Below the pieces are notes generated by a model. It had not been told where the DNA came from and ran no database searches. It worked only from the letters and a program-made list of their open reading frames with translations. From Saccoglossus kowalevskii (Eukaryota > Hemichordata > Enteropneusta > Harrimaniidae): a stretch of DNA of 28,208 nucleotides. Below are positions 10,591 through 20,072 of the stretch, piece by piece (the first letter of the stretch is position 1; each line of letters begins with the position of its first letter). The stretch lies in contig NW_003116949.1 of the NCBI RefSeq assembly GCF_000003605.2, forward strand, positions 114,802 to 143,009. The letters run 5' to 3'. The position numbers and the translations under genes are program-made.

Positions 10591-11141
10591 TGTGTTGTGT
10601 TGTCTACTAACATTCTTCCAATGAAAGGTAGAAAGCATATATACCAATAGTGACTTGTTATTAAGGAGATACTGGAGTTGCATGTGTTGTGTTGTCTACT
10701 AACATTCTTCCAATGAAAGGTAGAAAGCATATATACCAATAGTGACTTGTTATTAAGGAGATACTGGAGTTGCATGTGTTGTGTTGTCTACTAACATTCT
10801 TCTAGTGAAAGGTAGAAAGCATATATACCAATAGTGACTTGTTATTAAGGAGATACTGGAGTTGCATGTGTTGTGTTGTCTACTAACATTCTTCCAATGA
10901 AGGTAGAAAGCATATATACCAATAGTGACTTGTTATTAAGGAGATACTGGAGTTGCATGTGTTGTGTTGTCTACTAACATTCTTCCAATGAAAGGTAGAA
11001 AGCATATATACCAATAGTGACTTGTTATTAAGGAGATACTGGAGTTGCATGTGTTGTGTTGTCTACTAACATTCTTCCAATGAAAGGTAGAAAGCATATA
11101 TACCAATAGTGACTTGTTATTAAGGAGATACTGGAGTTGCA
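10591..11141. repeat. Minisatellite: six tandem copies of a 92-bp unit
   Basis: Units begin with TGTGTTGTGTTGTCTACTAA at 10591, 10683, 10775, 10867, 10958 and 11050, and each ends in GGAGATACTGGAGTTGCA except the first junction-adjacent context. Spacing is 92 bases throughout except 91 for unit 4, which lost an A in the GAAAGG segment. Unit 3 differs from the others at CTTCTAGTG versus CTTCCAATG. The first unit is preceded by GGA rather than GCA, and the array stops at TGTGGGCATG. Near-identity between units points to recent expansion or homogenisation. Because 92 is not a multiple of three, long antisense frames across the array are shadows, not genes. Confidence 0.97.
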
Positions 11142-11728
11142 TGTGGGCATGTATCAAAGTAGTTCAGGTGTTGCTACCCAATTGCCAATGTCATGTCATT
11201 ATTATTCAGTTAATTTAACTAAATTTCCTTGCTTACAACATTATAACATGCTAGTACATGTCTGTTGTATGATATTTTCCATACTTGTGCATGTAGCCCC
11301 TCTTGTATCAATATTTGCCTGACTGCTCCATAAACCTTCACCTATATACAAATAGTACGTAAGTTGATTTTCTGCAGCTATTTCTAAACATTTTTGTGAT
11401 ACTAACCCTCTATGACACATGCCCACATCATTGTCCTTCTCACTCATTTTCTTATTACCAGGGCTTGAACTCCTTAAAATAATTAAAAGATAATTTCCAA
11501 AAGATGGTCAACTAGTTGTTGTTAATGCAATTGTATAAAAGTTGGCCTTGAAACAGGGTGCTCTCTCAGCTCTAAAGTTCAAGCCCAAACTTCTAAATAT
11601 AGGAAAAATGATCGATCTCCGCGTATTTCTATTTATAGGTTATTTTGTAAAATCAATACACTTTTAAGATATTTTTTTCAATTATATAAACGTAAATTGA
11701 TGCAATTGTCAAAAATAATCTTAAGATT

Positions 11729-12237
11729 CTAGAGAATACAGGGACAGGAAATTGCATCTTTTCTATGATGTACGCTCTCTTTAGATTCAAGTGTGATTTT
11801 GAATGTTCAAATATTCAAATGCAAATTAAATCTCAAACATACAAAATCCCCCAAAAATTAGTAATCATATTTTTTGATTGATTTTAAAACAAGATTCTAC
11901 CTATGTAACACATTATGGGTAGATGAACATGAACTACCAAGTCGGTTTTGAACAAATTTTAGATTTGTTTTCAAAAAGTTGTTACAAAATGACTGGTGGA
12001 AGTCAACAGGACATTCTTTTTTGAGACTTGATGCCAATTTACAAACAAAACAATGTCACTGAATATGAATAGTAATACTAAAATTAGTCAAAATGTTTTC
12101 AAAAACAGGACATAAACTACTGGAAAAAGTGTCATATGGTGGTTGTGGGCTGGTTGCATGCACCCTGAGATGTTGCATACTACATCATTCTATTCCATTT
12201 GGTGGTTGCAGCGTTTGCCTGTCCCTGTATCCTCTAG
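11729..12237. mobile_element. 509-bp non-autonomous element with inverted ends
   Basis: The left end CTAGAGAATACAGGGACAGG recurs in reverse complement at the right end as CCTGTCCCTGTATCCTCTAG, with one mismatch in 20. Similarity continues weakly inward (GCATC and ATGATGTA on both sides). The ends are flanked by CTAG/TA on both sides. The interior carries no coding frame of note. It is consistent with a MITE or a deletion derivative of a DNA transposon; the superfamily is not identified. I saw no second copy in the window. Confidence 0.65.
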
Positions 12238-12774
12238 TACCTTCCGGTAAATAATGTGCAAATACAATTGTTAGTTCATAAGTGACATTTGATTCACAAT
12301 CTCGCCAAATGGCAACATCATATTTCAAATGAATAAAGAATTGGTTTGTTTACTTGTAACATTGTGAGGTATATAACTCGTCACCTGGCAGCTTGGACAA
12401 ATACAGCCATTTATACAGGGAAACATTCTCGTGTCTGTTCAATATAAGTACAGGCACATTATGAAGGTGTTGTGGATTTTCTTGCTACTTGGTGTATTTC
12501 TATCTTTAGCTCTTTGGGAAATCTGTTCTATGTGTATGATGATGGTACACTTGATCTCTACATGTACTTCTACTTGCCAGTCACCATGCCAACTGAAAAT
12601 AAAGAATGCTGGCATATATTCCTGGCTTCAAATATTCACATCTCTTCTCGTAAAACAAGTTATGCATTCACCAAGTTACTACATGTATTCAGGTGGTTGT
12701 GCTACAATTTGACATATTAGAATTGTGTTTCTATATCCAATCATATTGTACAATCAACTCTTCTTTATTTACAG

Positions 12775-12875
12775 GAGCTGTTAGACAAACGTAGAGCTGC
12801 TAAGAACAAAGAAATGGATGATAAATCTGTGGACTTCTCTAAGAATGAGAATAAAACAAAGGACAACAATCAAAG
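12775..12875 (+). CDS. Gene 1, exon e (101 nt, phase 0 to 2)
   Basis: The acceptor is CTTTATTTACAG and the donor is CAAAG|GTAAAT. The frame reads ELLDKRRAAKNKEMDDKSVD and ends KTKDNNQ plus two bases of a split Arg codon. Joined to exon d it completes the P-x-W-x-x-E-L-L-x-x-R-R helix, after which the sequence is Lys/Asp/Asn-rich and probably disordered. Confidence 0.88.
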
Positions 12876-13350
12876 GTAAATCTAATTTTATATACTGTTC
12901 TTGATTTTTTCTGAAACACATAAAAACAATTTGTCAAACTTACGGTATGTTAAACGGGTGTTTTACACACGCCCTCCTGCTAATCAAGGATGTATTTTCA
13001 TAATTGTTGATGAGGTGAGGATTTAAATATTAGGCAGTGGAAATAAGCGAGAGTACATCTGGACTACCAAAGGCAGTGTTTTTTGTACTGATTTTAGATA
13101 TTTTGACAAGTTTCAACAGGTTGCCAGATACAGCTTCATGAAAGTTGTATTTAAGCAATAAATCTGTTTTTAAAGATATACAACAACAGGCAGATTATTT
13201 TTCATTCCAAAATATTATTTAGCAGTACACTTTTGGTTTGCCTGAACCATTAAGCATGTGTCTTTAAACACAATTTTGTATACTGTTTTTTTCTTCAGAG
13301 AATATCTCTGTTTATGAGTAAAAATATCTATATTTAAAATTATTATGTAG
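12876..13350 (+). other. Intron e-f of gene 1
   Basis: A 475-base intron from GTAAAT to TATTATGTAG. It is AT-rich and I see no feature in it. The acceptor lacks a strong pyrimidine tract, so the exact 3' border of this intron is supported mainly by the resolved split codon and the open frame. Confidence 0.75.
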
Positions 13351-13625
13351 GCTAACGCAAGATAATGTTGATGAAAACGAACATAAACGTCTAACATCCA
13401 CCCCAAAAATAAAAACACAAGACACACCATCACTAACAACAGTTGGTTCTGATGGCCAAGTAATTGATCTGGTTAACGGTGAACTAGATGAGATTGAGTT
13501 GACAGAAGCTGATAAGAAATTCAATGAACAGTTACTGCAAGAGGCCAGGAAAGTATCCCAGAAGTTCCAAAATAGAAGAGGAAGAAGTGAGAGAAATATT
13601 CCACTCATTACTTCTGAAACTGTAG
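13351..13625 (+). CDS. Gene 1, exon f (275 nt, phase 2 to 1)
   Basis: The acceptor is ATTATGTAG and the donor is GTAG|GTAAGA. The frame starts RLTQDNVDENEHKRLTS (the Arg codon is split with exon e), runs through VIDLVNGELDEIELTEADKK and ends SERNIPLITSETV. The LTEADKKFNEQLLQEARKVS segment followed by QKFQNRRGRSER is a clear charged amphipathic helix with a basic tail, the second such segment in the protein. A dense antisense frame on 13312-13608 is a shadow of this exon. Confidence 0.9.
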
Positions 13626-14144
13626 GTAAGATGTTGTTTTGCGTTATTGTTAAAACTTAAGTCACAAGTCACATTTTGAAAACCACGTTTAAGGCTATTA
13701 ACTGAGTGTATGTAAAATTCATGAAAATCACTGGTTCCCATTTGCTCACCACATCAAGGAAAATTTATGAAATTTTATAAACTAGTTCACAGTTTGTGTA
13801 CATATACTATGAAGTTGTTACAGGATACAACAAAGTACATGTAGACTGTACAGTGAGTATCACACACAACTTCAGAGATCAATGCAACTGCTACCTCTCA
13901 TACATTGCGGTTAATATGGTAATAGTATTATACATATTACCGACCTGATTGCTTGGTGTATAAAGTTTTTAAACTTGTTTGTATAATCGTTCCATATTTG
14001 TTATTCACATTTAAGAATAATTACTTAGAATGCAGATACCCCATGCCATACCACAAAATTATTTGGCCTTACATGTGGATACATCATTGATACATTGAGT
14101 TAATATTCTCTTCAAAATCTTCATTTAATTTTGTATTTCAACAG
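13626..14144 (+). other. Intron f-g of gene 1
   Basis: A 519-base intron from GTAAGA to TTGTATTTCAACAG. AT-rich, with no repeat or exon-like sequence recognised. Confidence 0.8.
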
Positions 14145-14341
14145 CACGAAGTAAAACTCCATCACCAACTAGACTTACACCTTCTTTAGGCGAAATACCT
14201 CGCGCAAAATCCTTTGAGAGTCTGGACACAAAACAGGAAGTCGTCAAAGGAGATCTGAAACCTTTGAATTGGAATATTCCATCCAAAGATAATGGGCACT
14301 GCAAAGAAGATGAACAGACCGTGACAGTATCAGTGAAAAAC
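14145..14341 (+). CDS. Gene 1, exon g (197 nt, phase 1 to 0)
   Basis: The acceptor is TTTTGTATTTCAACAG and the donor is AAAAAC|GTACGT. The first two bases complete an Ala codon; the frame then reads RSKTPSPTRLTPSLGEIPRA and KSFESLDTKQEVVKGDLKPL and ends DEQTVTVSVKN. It has several Ser/Thr-Pro sites and an R-A-K-S-F basophilic-kinase-like site. It is again hydrophilic and probably disordered. Confidence 0.88.
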
Positions 14342-14508
14342 GTACGTTTATTTTATCCAGTGTTTTATTCTACTATTATCTTGGAAATCTACACAAGATT
14401 TCACTCTAGCAAAAGATCTTTCCTTATTCTACAATGTGATTAGTGAGTTCAGGCTGAATTGAAAATAAACTTTTATTATTTTCATACTTTCTTTAAGGTC
14501 AAAGAAAA

Positions 14509-14530
14509 TATTTACAGATATCTGTAAATA
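14509..14530. repeat. 22-bp perfect palindrome
   Basis: The half-site TATTTACAGAT is followed directly by its exact reverse complement ATCTGTAAATA, centred between 14519 and 14520, with no spacer. It may be a dimeric transcription-factor site or a chance AT-rich palindrome. Confidence 0.85.
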
Positions 14531-14871
14531 AATCAATTAATTTGCGAATTAATAGCATACTTTTTTCCCATGTCCACATTAAATCTATTTTTACAGATAA
14601 TGTAACATTAGCCACAATATGATCCAGCATCAGCAGGTTCAGCACAAATTTCATGCACATGGCAAACACAAATCTGCCAAAAAATAAAGCTGTGACATCC
14701 AAGAGTTAGCCAAGATGGACATTGAAAAAAAACTCCTGTATCTCCAAAAAAATATAATGTAATACAAGTTCACTTTCGTCTGTGTGTTTTTGATTTTTGC
14801 TAAAACTTGGCAGGAAGGTCATGCATATTCACTCTAGTTAGGGGGAAATCTAAAAACAAATTTCGCCTACC

Positions 14872-14885
14872 GTTGCCATGGCAGC
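14872..14885. promoter_or_regulatory. Candidate RFX X-box
   Basis: GTTGCCATGGCAGC matches the inverted-repeat X-box (GTTGCC-AT-GGCAAC) at 13 of 14 positions. RFX proteins bind this motif across animals, often near ciliary genes. Here it is inside an intron, so an enhancer role would be inferred only. Confidence 0.4.
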
Positions 14886-15487
14886 ATCCAAAAACTTGGA
14901 CTGTACAAAAGAAATTATGACACAGGGTCACGCAGTTATCCAATCAAATATGTGAATTCATGAATCAATTCATACATGCCACCCATATATGGAGATGGCG
15001 ATAAACTTTGGACATTTTAGAATCATGTCACCTAAGGCATAAAAATCGCACGGGCAGGAATTGCGTAAAAAGCTTTTTACAAGCATTTTGGATTATTATA
15101 TTTTATATGTATATAATATTATGTATAATGATAAGGTTATCACAAAAATAAATATGTACTCTGTCAATGCGGTAACACATCAGCCTCTGTTTAAACATTG
15201 GTTGATATAATCGCTGTACTGCCTTTGTTCGTAATTAGCAATATTCTCTCAATAACCTCATAAGAATATTTACATTATTTAAAAATATTGGAGTTTCCAA
15301 TGTGGTTATATTTTTCTATTGTAGTCAATGGGAATTTTCATGCTTAAGTAAGTTGTTCAGTATCAGTACATGTCAAATTTGCTTTGGCTCAATCTCTCGT
15401 ATAAATAGTATATATACCGGTACTTACAAACGGAACTGTAGTGATAATTCATAGAGTATAACTTACAGGAGTACAACTTACTTTCAG

Positions 15488-15640
15488 GAGCCTGAGAATC
15501 TGCCTGTTGCAACGCAGGAACCTTCTGACATCGACATAAAATCTGATATTTTGAAAGCATTATCACCAAATGAAAAAAATGATGATATTGCGGTCAAGTT
15601 GGTAGCTAAACCACATCAACCACTGTCCAAGCTTCTAGAG
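15488..15640 (+). CDS. Gene 1, exon h (153 nt, phase 0 to 0)
   Basis: The acceptor is AACTTACTTTCAG and the donor is CTAGAG|GTTAGT, which is acceptable but weaker than the others. The frame reads EPENLPVATQEPSDIDIKSD, continues with an acidic/Lys segment and ends PHQPLSKLLE. No following exon could be placed, so the C-terminus of the protein is unknown. The antisense frame 15616-15912 overlaps its end and is not taken as a gene. Confidence 0.82.
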
Positions 15641-15873
15641 GTTAGTACCATACATTTTGCATTGTTTACACATGATATTTGTAGAGGTAGTTTCAGAAGG
15701 AAATAGACTACAAGTGGCAGATCATAGTTCCCAACTTTCTTTACTGGAAATATTTCTGTTCTGCTGAACACACTTGATTTTTTAGATCGCTGCTGGATTG
15801 TTATCCTTGTCAGACATAGTTTGGACTGAGGACGCCCATCTGTGTGTGCATCTGACATCTTTTCTCTGCATCG

Positions 15874-16080
15874 TGGACCAATTTTGTTCAAAGTTGGTAC
15901 AATTAAAGACAAATCATAATAGTAGACATAATGTATTTGTTGTCATTGACTTTTGAGTGACTTGTAGCCATTTTAAAGTCTACCCTTCCCCCTCCAAAAA
16001 ACGAACATAAAAATAGATGTTTGAACTTTTCATCAACCATCTCTCAGGGATGCCTGGACCGATTTCATTCACACTTGACA
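15874..16080. repeat. Pair of related 26-bp segments, part of a probable dispersed repeat
   Basis: TGGACCAATTTTGTTCAAAG at 15874 and TGGACCGATTTCATTCACAC at 16055 lie 181 bases apart in the same orientation and agree at most positions; the matches continue for a few more bases (TTGGTA / TTGACA). The surrounding 300 bases are richer in C and CpG than the neighbouring intron. This may be an old mobile-element copy with an internal duplication. Confidence 0.35.
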
Positions 16081-17403
16081 TGAACATCACACATGATGAG
16101 CAAGTTTTGCATAAATCAAGCTAATTTTAACTAATTTTTACAATACAATCAAACGTATTCAATTGTTTTCTTTATGTTATCTAAGGTTGCACATTTCGTT
16201 TTCAAAGACCCAGACTGTGACATTTATGTTTTGTTTTAAAATAAAAATAGAATAAACATATCGATGCTCCAGTGTGCCTTGTATCTCCTTATCTTCAGAT
16301 CCCCAAATATAGGTCATGTAATCTGCAGGTCATTTTAAACTAGGCTTATTTGATGAGATTTTTCATTGTGGGTGGAATAATATTTACAGCATAAAGTAGG
16401 TTAATTGTTGTTTGAAAAGCTAGATACCAAAGTTACCATGCTTCAATTCATTCTTTATACAAATTGTATACTTCATTGCTCTCAAATCTTGATCCAATAA
16501 GGGTATGATTCTTAAAAGGATTTACTTGTGCACACATCAGATATCGGACTCTCTTCTAACAATATTATATCAGAGGTTGCAGGATCTTGCTTTCGCCAGT
16601 TGAGGTTTGATTCAAATTCAAGTATTTTCACAAGTGTTTATTTGGAAACTCTTGGTTTCATGTCTTTAGATGTGTTATTGATGACCAATTGCCTACATGC
16701 ATAGAGTATGCAAAAATGGCTGTTCAGATCTTGAAGTATTACGTGATTGGTTTTTGCCTCTCAATAAGTTATATTATATCCCACCATCATGTTCTATGTT
16801 GCAAATATTTTAGTTACATAGATTAGAAGAAAAGTAGACGTAATGCCATTTGCAGATAATATCTGTTGAGTTGACATTTGTGTTTTGTTGTTTTTTCAAT
16901 GGTCCTCATGCTATCTTTTAAATTTTGAGCGGTTGTTGCAGAGAATTTCATTCATGTTTCAATTTCATTTGTTGACTTCTGTTCCTTTTCCATGCAAACA
17001 TACTACATGTACATGGTGATTCATGCTTATGCAAACTTACTGACAGTCACCTGTTAGTCAAAGTTAAAATAATTTCTATAGGTCCTGGGAAGGTACACAC
17101 ACTGGAATAATAAGTTTTGAAGTTACAAAAAATGGTAGATTGTCTCAGCTAACAAATGATGCTCAGTACAATATACCATACAGTGGTCTGCTTTAAGTGT
17201 TCTATGCTAGCACTGTGTTAGCCAGGATATGATATTTGATGTGACTGCCCTAGAGGTGTTAACATAATGTAGTCCCTGGAAGCGGAAAGGTTTGTGAAAC
17301 TTTTGTCACTCATCATTACTGCACAAAATTATGTTGTTTCTACTTATGATCAGTTGGTATCATAAATTGTTGCATAATGAAATTAGTAACTGCAGGATGT
17401 AAA

Positions 17404-17453
17404 NNNNNNNNNNNNNNNNNNNNNNNNNNNNNNNNNNNNNNNNNNNNNNNNNN
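17404..17453. other. Assembly gap (50 N)
   Basis: Exactly 50 unknown bases. A round number suggests a nominal gap size rather than a measured one, so sequence (possibly including an exon of gene 1) may be missing here. Confidence 0.99.
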
Positions 17454-18840
17454 TACTGACATTTCCTGAAATTATTTTTATTGGATCAATCACCAGTAGT
17501 AGTAGTCACATGGTCATGTTTCCCTGGACTCATCATTGTTGGGTTTGAGTTAAAATTATACCTGGGATGGAACACCAAAAATTAATGTGACTTTAGGAAA
17601 AGCCTTGGTTGAGTGTGTGTTTGACTAGTCCTGGTGGACATGGGATAGTTGAAAATGAAAATATGTACTATTGACTGTACCACATGAAAAGAAGAAAAGT
17701 CTAGAGTAAAATTTGAATATTGTGTCGCTGGCACAATGTATTTTAAAAAACATAAGCTAGCAATAAGGTCTGTCATTTTTAAGCTGGTGATTAACACAAC
17801 TCTGATTGCTGGTACACAATAATATGTTTGCTACAACGTTTATATTTGTACTTGATTTGAAAATGAACATCTCTTAAAGTATTTAATCATTCAAAAATTT
17901 CAAAAGTATGATGTCACTGTACATATTAATTTTAAGAATCAACACATTTTTGAAACATATCAGTACCTCGCATCTACACCCATTGTGTTCTCATCCATGG
18001 AACCTTATATGTCTACTGTTATTCTGTATTTAATTCTGGATAGGACGCATAACCACTCTATTGTCTGTTATTTATTCTTGCTCACAATGTTATATTCATA
18101 CTACTGAACACAAAAGTTAATTCAGTTCACTTATTTCCACTGAGGAATTTTCAGCAATGGTCATTTAATGGAGTTTGTCTCTCAGTATTGGATTTACATT
18201 TAATATATTGACAGTATTCATTGGTCAATTTTCATTATTCTTTTCCCATTGGCGCAAGTATTATTTCAATAACAATTGTCATTCACTCTTGATTTAAAAG
18301 TAAGGTGAAAATATAGTTGATTTCAGATTTCTAAATTTTTAGTTAATTGCTTTTGTGGAATTTTTCAAAGGATAAAGGCTCCATGTTTGTTTCATGTACA
18401 TTGGGATAAAAATCTTAACATTAATTATTCTTGGCTGAGTAATGAAAATAATATTTTTTTAAGGGTAATCAATTGCATGTATAAAATCAACTTGCCTCAA
18501 CATTATTGGTGGGAATCTTACATTCATTATGGTAAAATAAATTAATTTTCTCAAAAATTACTGCCATATAGTATGTCTTGTAGAGCCTTTGTATGATTAG
18601 TTCTAGCTTGTTTTGTGTACATTCCAACAAATGAACTGTATTGTTGCTCGAATCACAGGACTCAGTGGACTGTAATATTGCACAGAATACACCAGTTGTA
18701 AACAAATAAACATTGTCAAATAGTTTATAAAATAGTTCACACACTTCCCCCTATTGTGTGATCCACCCAACTTGGATGATGTGATTTTGTCTATTTAGTT
18801 ACTGTCTAGACCAGGAACACATTATTTCTGTAGTAACAAG

Positions 18841-19012
18841 TACCTGGAGTTACCGCGACTTGTTTCCGGCTTGTTACACTTCAATTGCTTCCGAGTTGTC
18901 GATATTTGAAGTGCTTTTTGATAACCCAGCGGCACTGCACATGTGGCCCTAGCTGTCTAAGGTTATATCACGTGGTTACACATTGACTTCATAGTTTAAA
19001 CAGATTTTACAG
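18841..19012 (+). promoter_or_regulatory. CpG-rich patch ending in a splice donor: possible non-coding first exon or promoter
   Basis: CpG steps occur in ACCGCGAC, TTTCCGGC, TTCCGAG, GTCGAT, CAGCGGC and CACGTGG, much denser than in the surrounding CpG-poor DNA. The motifs include an ETS-like core (CCGGAA on the minus strand) and an E-box CACGTG. It ends at TTTTACAG|GTAAGA, a near-consensus plus-strand donor. It could be an upstream 5' UTR exon of gene 2 or an alternative promoter within gene 1. No frame through it is open. Confidence 0.3.
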
Positions 19013-19365
19013 GTAAGACACCTTGGCATTTGAACTAGATGGACTCCTCTGTATTCATAATTGACTACAGCCATTTAAAACATCTGCAAACACTTCCCTG
19101 TACAGCTTTTTAAATGAACTCCTTGTAAACAAGTTCAACATTCTGCTGCTCTATCAAGATGATGGTAACTGAGTGTCAATTTGTTATTATCTCTACATCA
19201 CACTGTTGATCATGGTTACAAAGAATACACTCTGCATACAAAATACTGCTAGATTCAACACACCACAACTACCAGAAACTCAGGGAATTTTCACAAGAAA
19301 GGGTAACATTCTTCAGCATAAATCGTGTTTCTAATACCAATGATTGTTATTTGTGTGCTTGTCAG

Positions 19366-19398
19366 CACCACTAACCTACATCCCTCAGGTTAGTGGTG
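19366..19398. repeat. Perfect 12-bp stem hairpin
   Basis: CACCACTAACCT at 19366-19377 and AGGTTAGTGGTG at 19387-19398 are exact reverse complements with a 9-base loop. The stem is GC-balanced and therefore less likely to be chance than an AT-rich one in this context. Confidence 0.85.
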
Positions 19399-19460
19399 GA
19401 TCCATTACGAATGAACTACTTTACTGAACATCCAAAGTTAAACTGTATTGCTTTGTATCA

Positions 19461-19504
19461 ACACCCAATAATATACTGGCTTACACCCAATAATATACTG
19501 GCTT
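19461..19504. repeat. 22-bp tandem duplication
   Basis: ACACCCAATAATATACTGGC plus TT occurs twice back to back at 19461-19482 and 19483-19504 without a mismatch. It looks like a recent slippage or replication duplication. Confidence 0.95.
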
Positions 19505-20032
19505 AATCCATGCCACCTGTTGATTAATCTATTGATTTTTACCATCCCAAACTCAGAACAAATCCCTCGCAAAAACCAATTAGCATTATAAGTGGAAATT
19601 GTAAACATTCCTCCGTAGACAAGCTTCAATCTATTTTTTCTGCATGCTTGTCATAAATTTTCATTTATCTGTTTTGATCTGAGGAGCCTAAAACAGGGAG
19701 TGAACTTTGGTATTCTGAGGGTACACAATTTCTAAAGCCATAATTTGGCTTAGATTGATTGAAATGTGAAGCAAATATTCAACTATATTCTAGGTCATTC
19801 AGCATTTAGATTTTTTACATATTATTTCTGTGCTGTGGATGATATAGTGGAAGAGTGCATATAAGGGCATTGCAATAACATTTTAATAGGCAAGTGAATT
19901 ACTATTCAGTTGTCTGAAATCCAATTTTACTTGTCCCAGGCTATAGGACTACTTAGTGTCATGCTCTGTATCTGCTAATAATATTAGAAATTGGGAGGGG
20001 ATATAGAGAATGTTAAACTTGTCTTGTATGTT

Positions 20033-20072
20033 GAGAGAGAGACCAAGAGAGAGAGAGAGAGAGAGAGAGAGA
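20033..20072. repeat. GA microsatellite
   Basis: Two GA tracts, about 4 and 13 units, split by GACCAA. Non-coding; the antisense CT-rich frame here (poly Ser-Leu) is an artefact of the repeat. Confidence 0.97.

Larger units (their letters stand above)
8617..12774 (+). other. Intron d-e of gene 1 (4.2 kb)
   Basis: The longest internal intron of gene 1, ending in TTCTTTATTTACAG. It contains an AT microsatellite (10335-10373), the 92-bp minisatellite (10591-11141), a 509-bp element with inverted ends (11729-12237) and several short frames (8818-9018 and 12461-12712 among them) without splice support. An AATAAA near 9513 on the plus strand could serve as a poly(A) signal for an intron-terminated transcript, but nothing proves its use. 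Confidence 0.75.
14342..15487 (+). other. Intron g-h of gene 1
   Basis: An 1146-base intron ending in ACTTACTTTCAG. It contains a 22-bp perfect palindrome (14509-14530) and an RFX X-box-like site (14872-14885). The part around 14820-15070 has more CpG and less simple sequence than the rest of the intron, as an intronic regulatory element might. Confidence 0.7.
4743..15640 (+). other. Gene 1: partial eight-exon gene encoding an unrecognised Ser/Thr-rich protein
   Basis: Eight exons with canonical GT-AG borders join without a frame break into 1620 nt (540 codons); the split codons at the junctions all resolve. Neither the initiator nor the stop codon is in the model. The product is hydrophilic and low in complexity for most of its length, so it is probably largely disordered. 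Features in window-model residue numbers: a charged helix-like start (1-38), PPPP at 114-117, a TQT motif at 152-154, P-x-W-x-x-E-L-L-x-x-R-R at 294-305 and a second charged helix in exon 6. The W/R helix loosely resembles the short P-x-W-x-x-x-L-L-x-R-R segments of actin-associated proteins such as taperin and phostensin; this is a resemblance only. A cytoskeletal or scaffold role is a guess, and I do not recognise the family. Confidence 0.8.

Noticed and set aside
10591-11141. A CRISPR-like array
   Set aside because: The units are contiguous with no unique spacers, the repeat is 92 bp, and the DNA is eukaryotic.
10266-11157. Long minus-strand frames with repeated LSTFHWKN-like peptides over the minisatellite
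   Set aside because: They are translations of the 92-bp tandem unit in shifting frames; the unit length is not a multiple of three and the frames lack splice or start support.
16560-16625. A gene 1 exon after TTATATCAG at 16573
   Set aside because: The phase-0 frame meets a TGA after nine codons and the downstream donor is poor.
17077-17090. An 11-nt micro-exon between TTTCTATAG and GTACAC
   Set aside because: Too short to support by eye; such AG-GT pairs occur often by chance.
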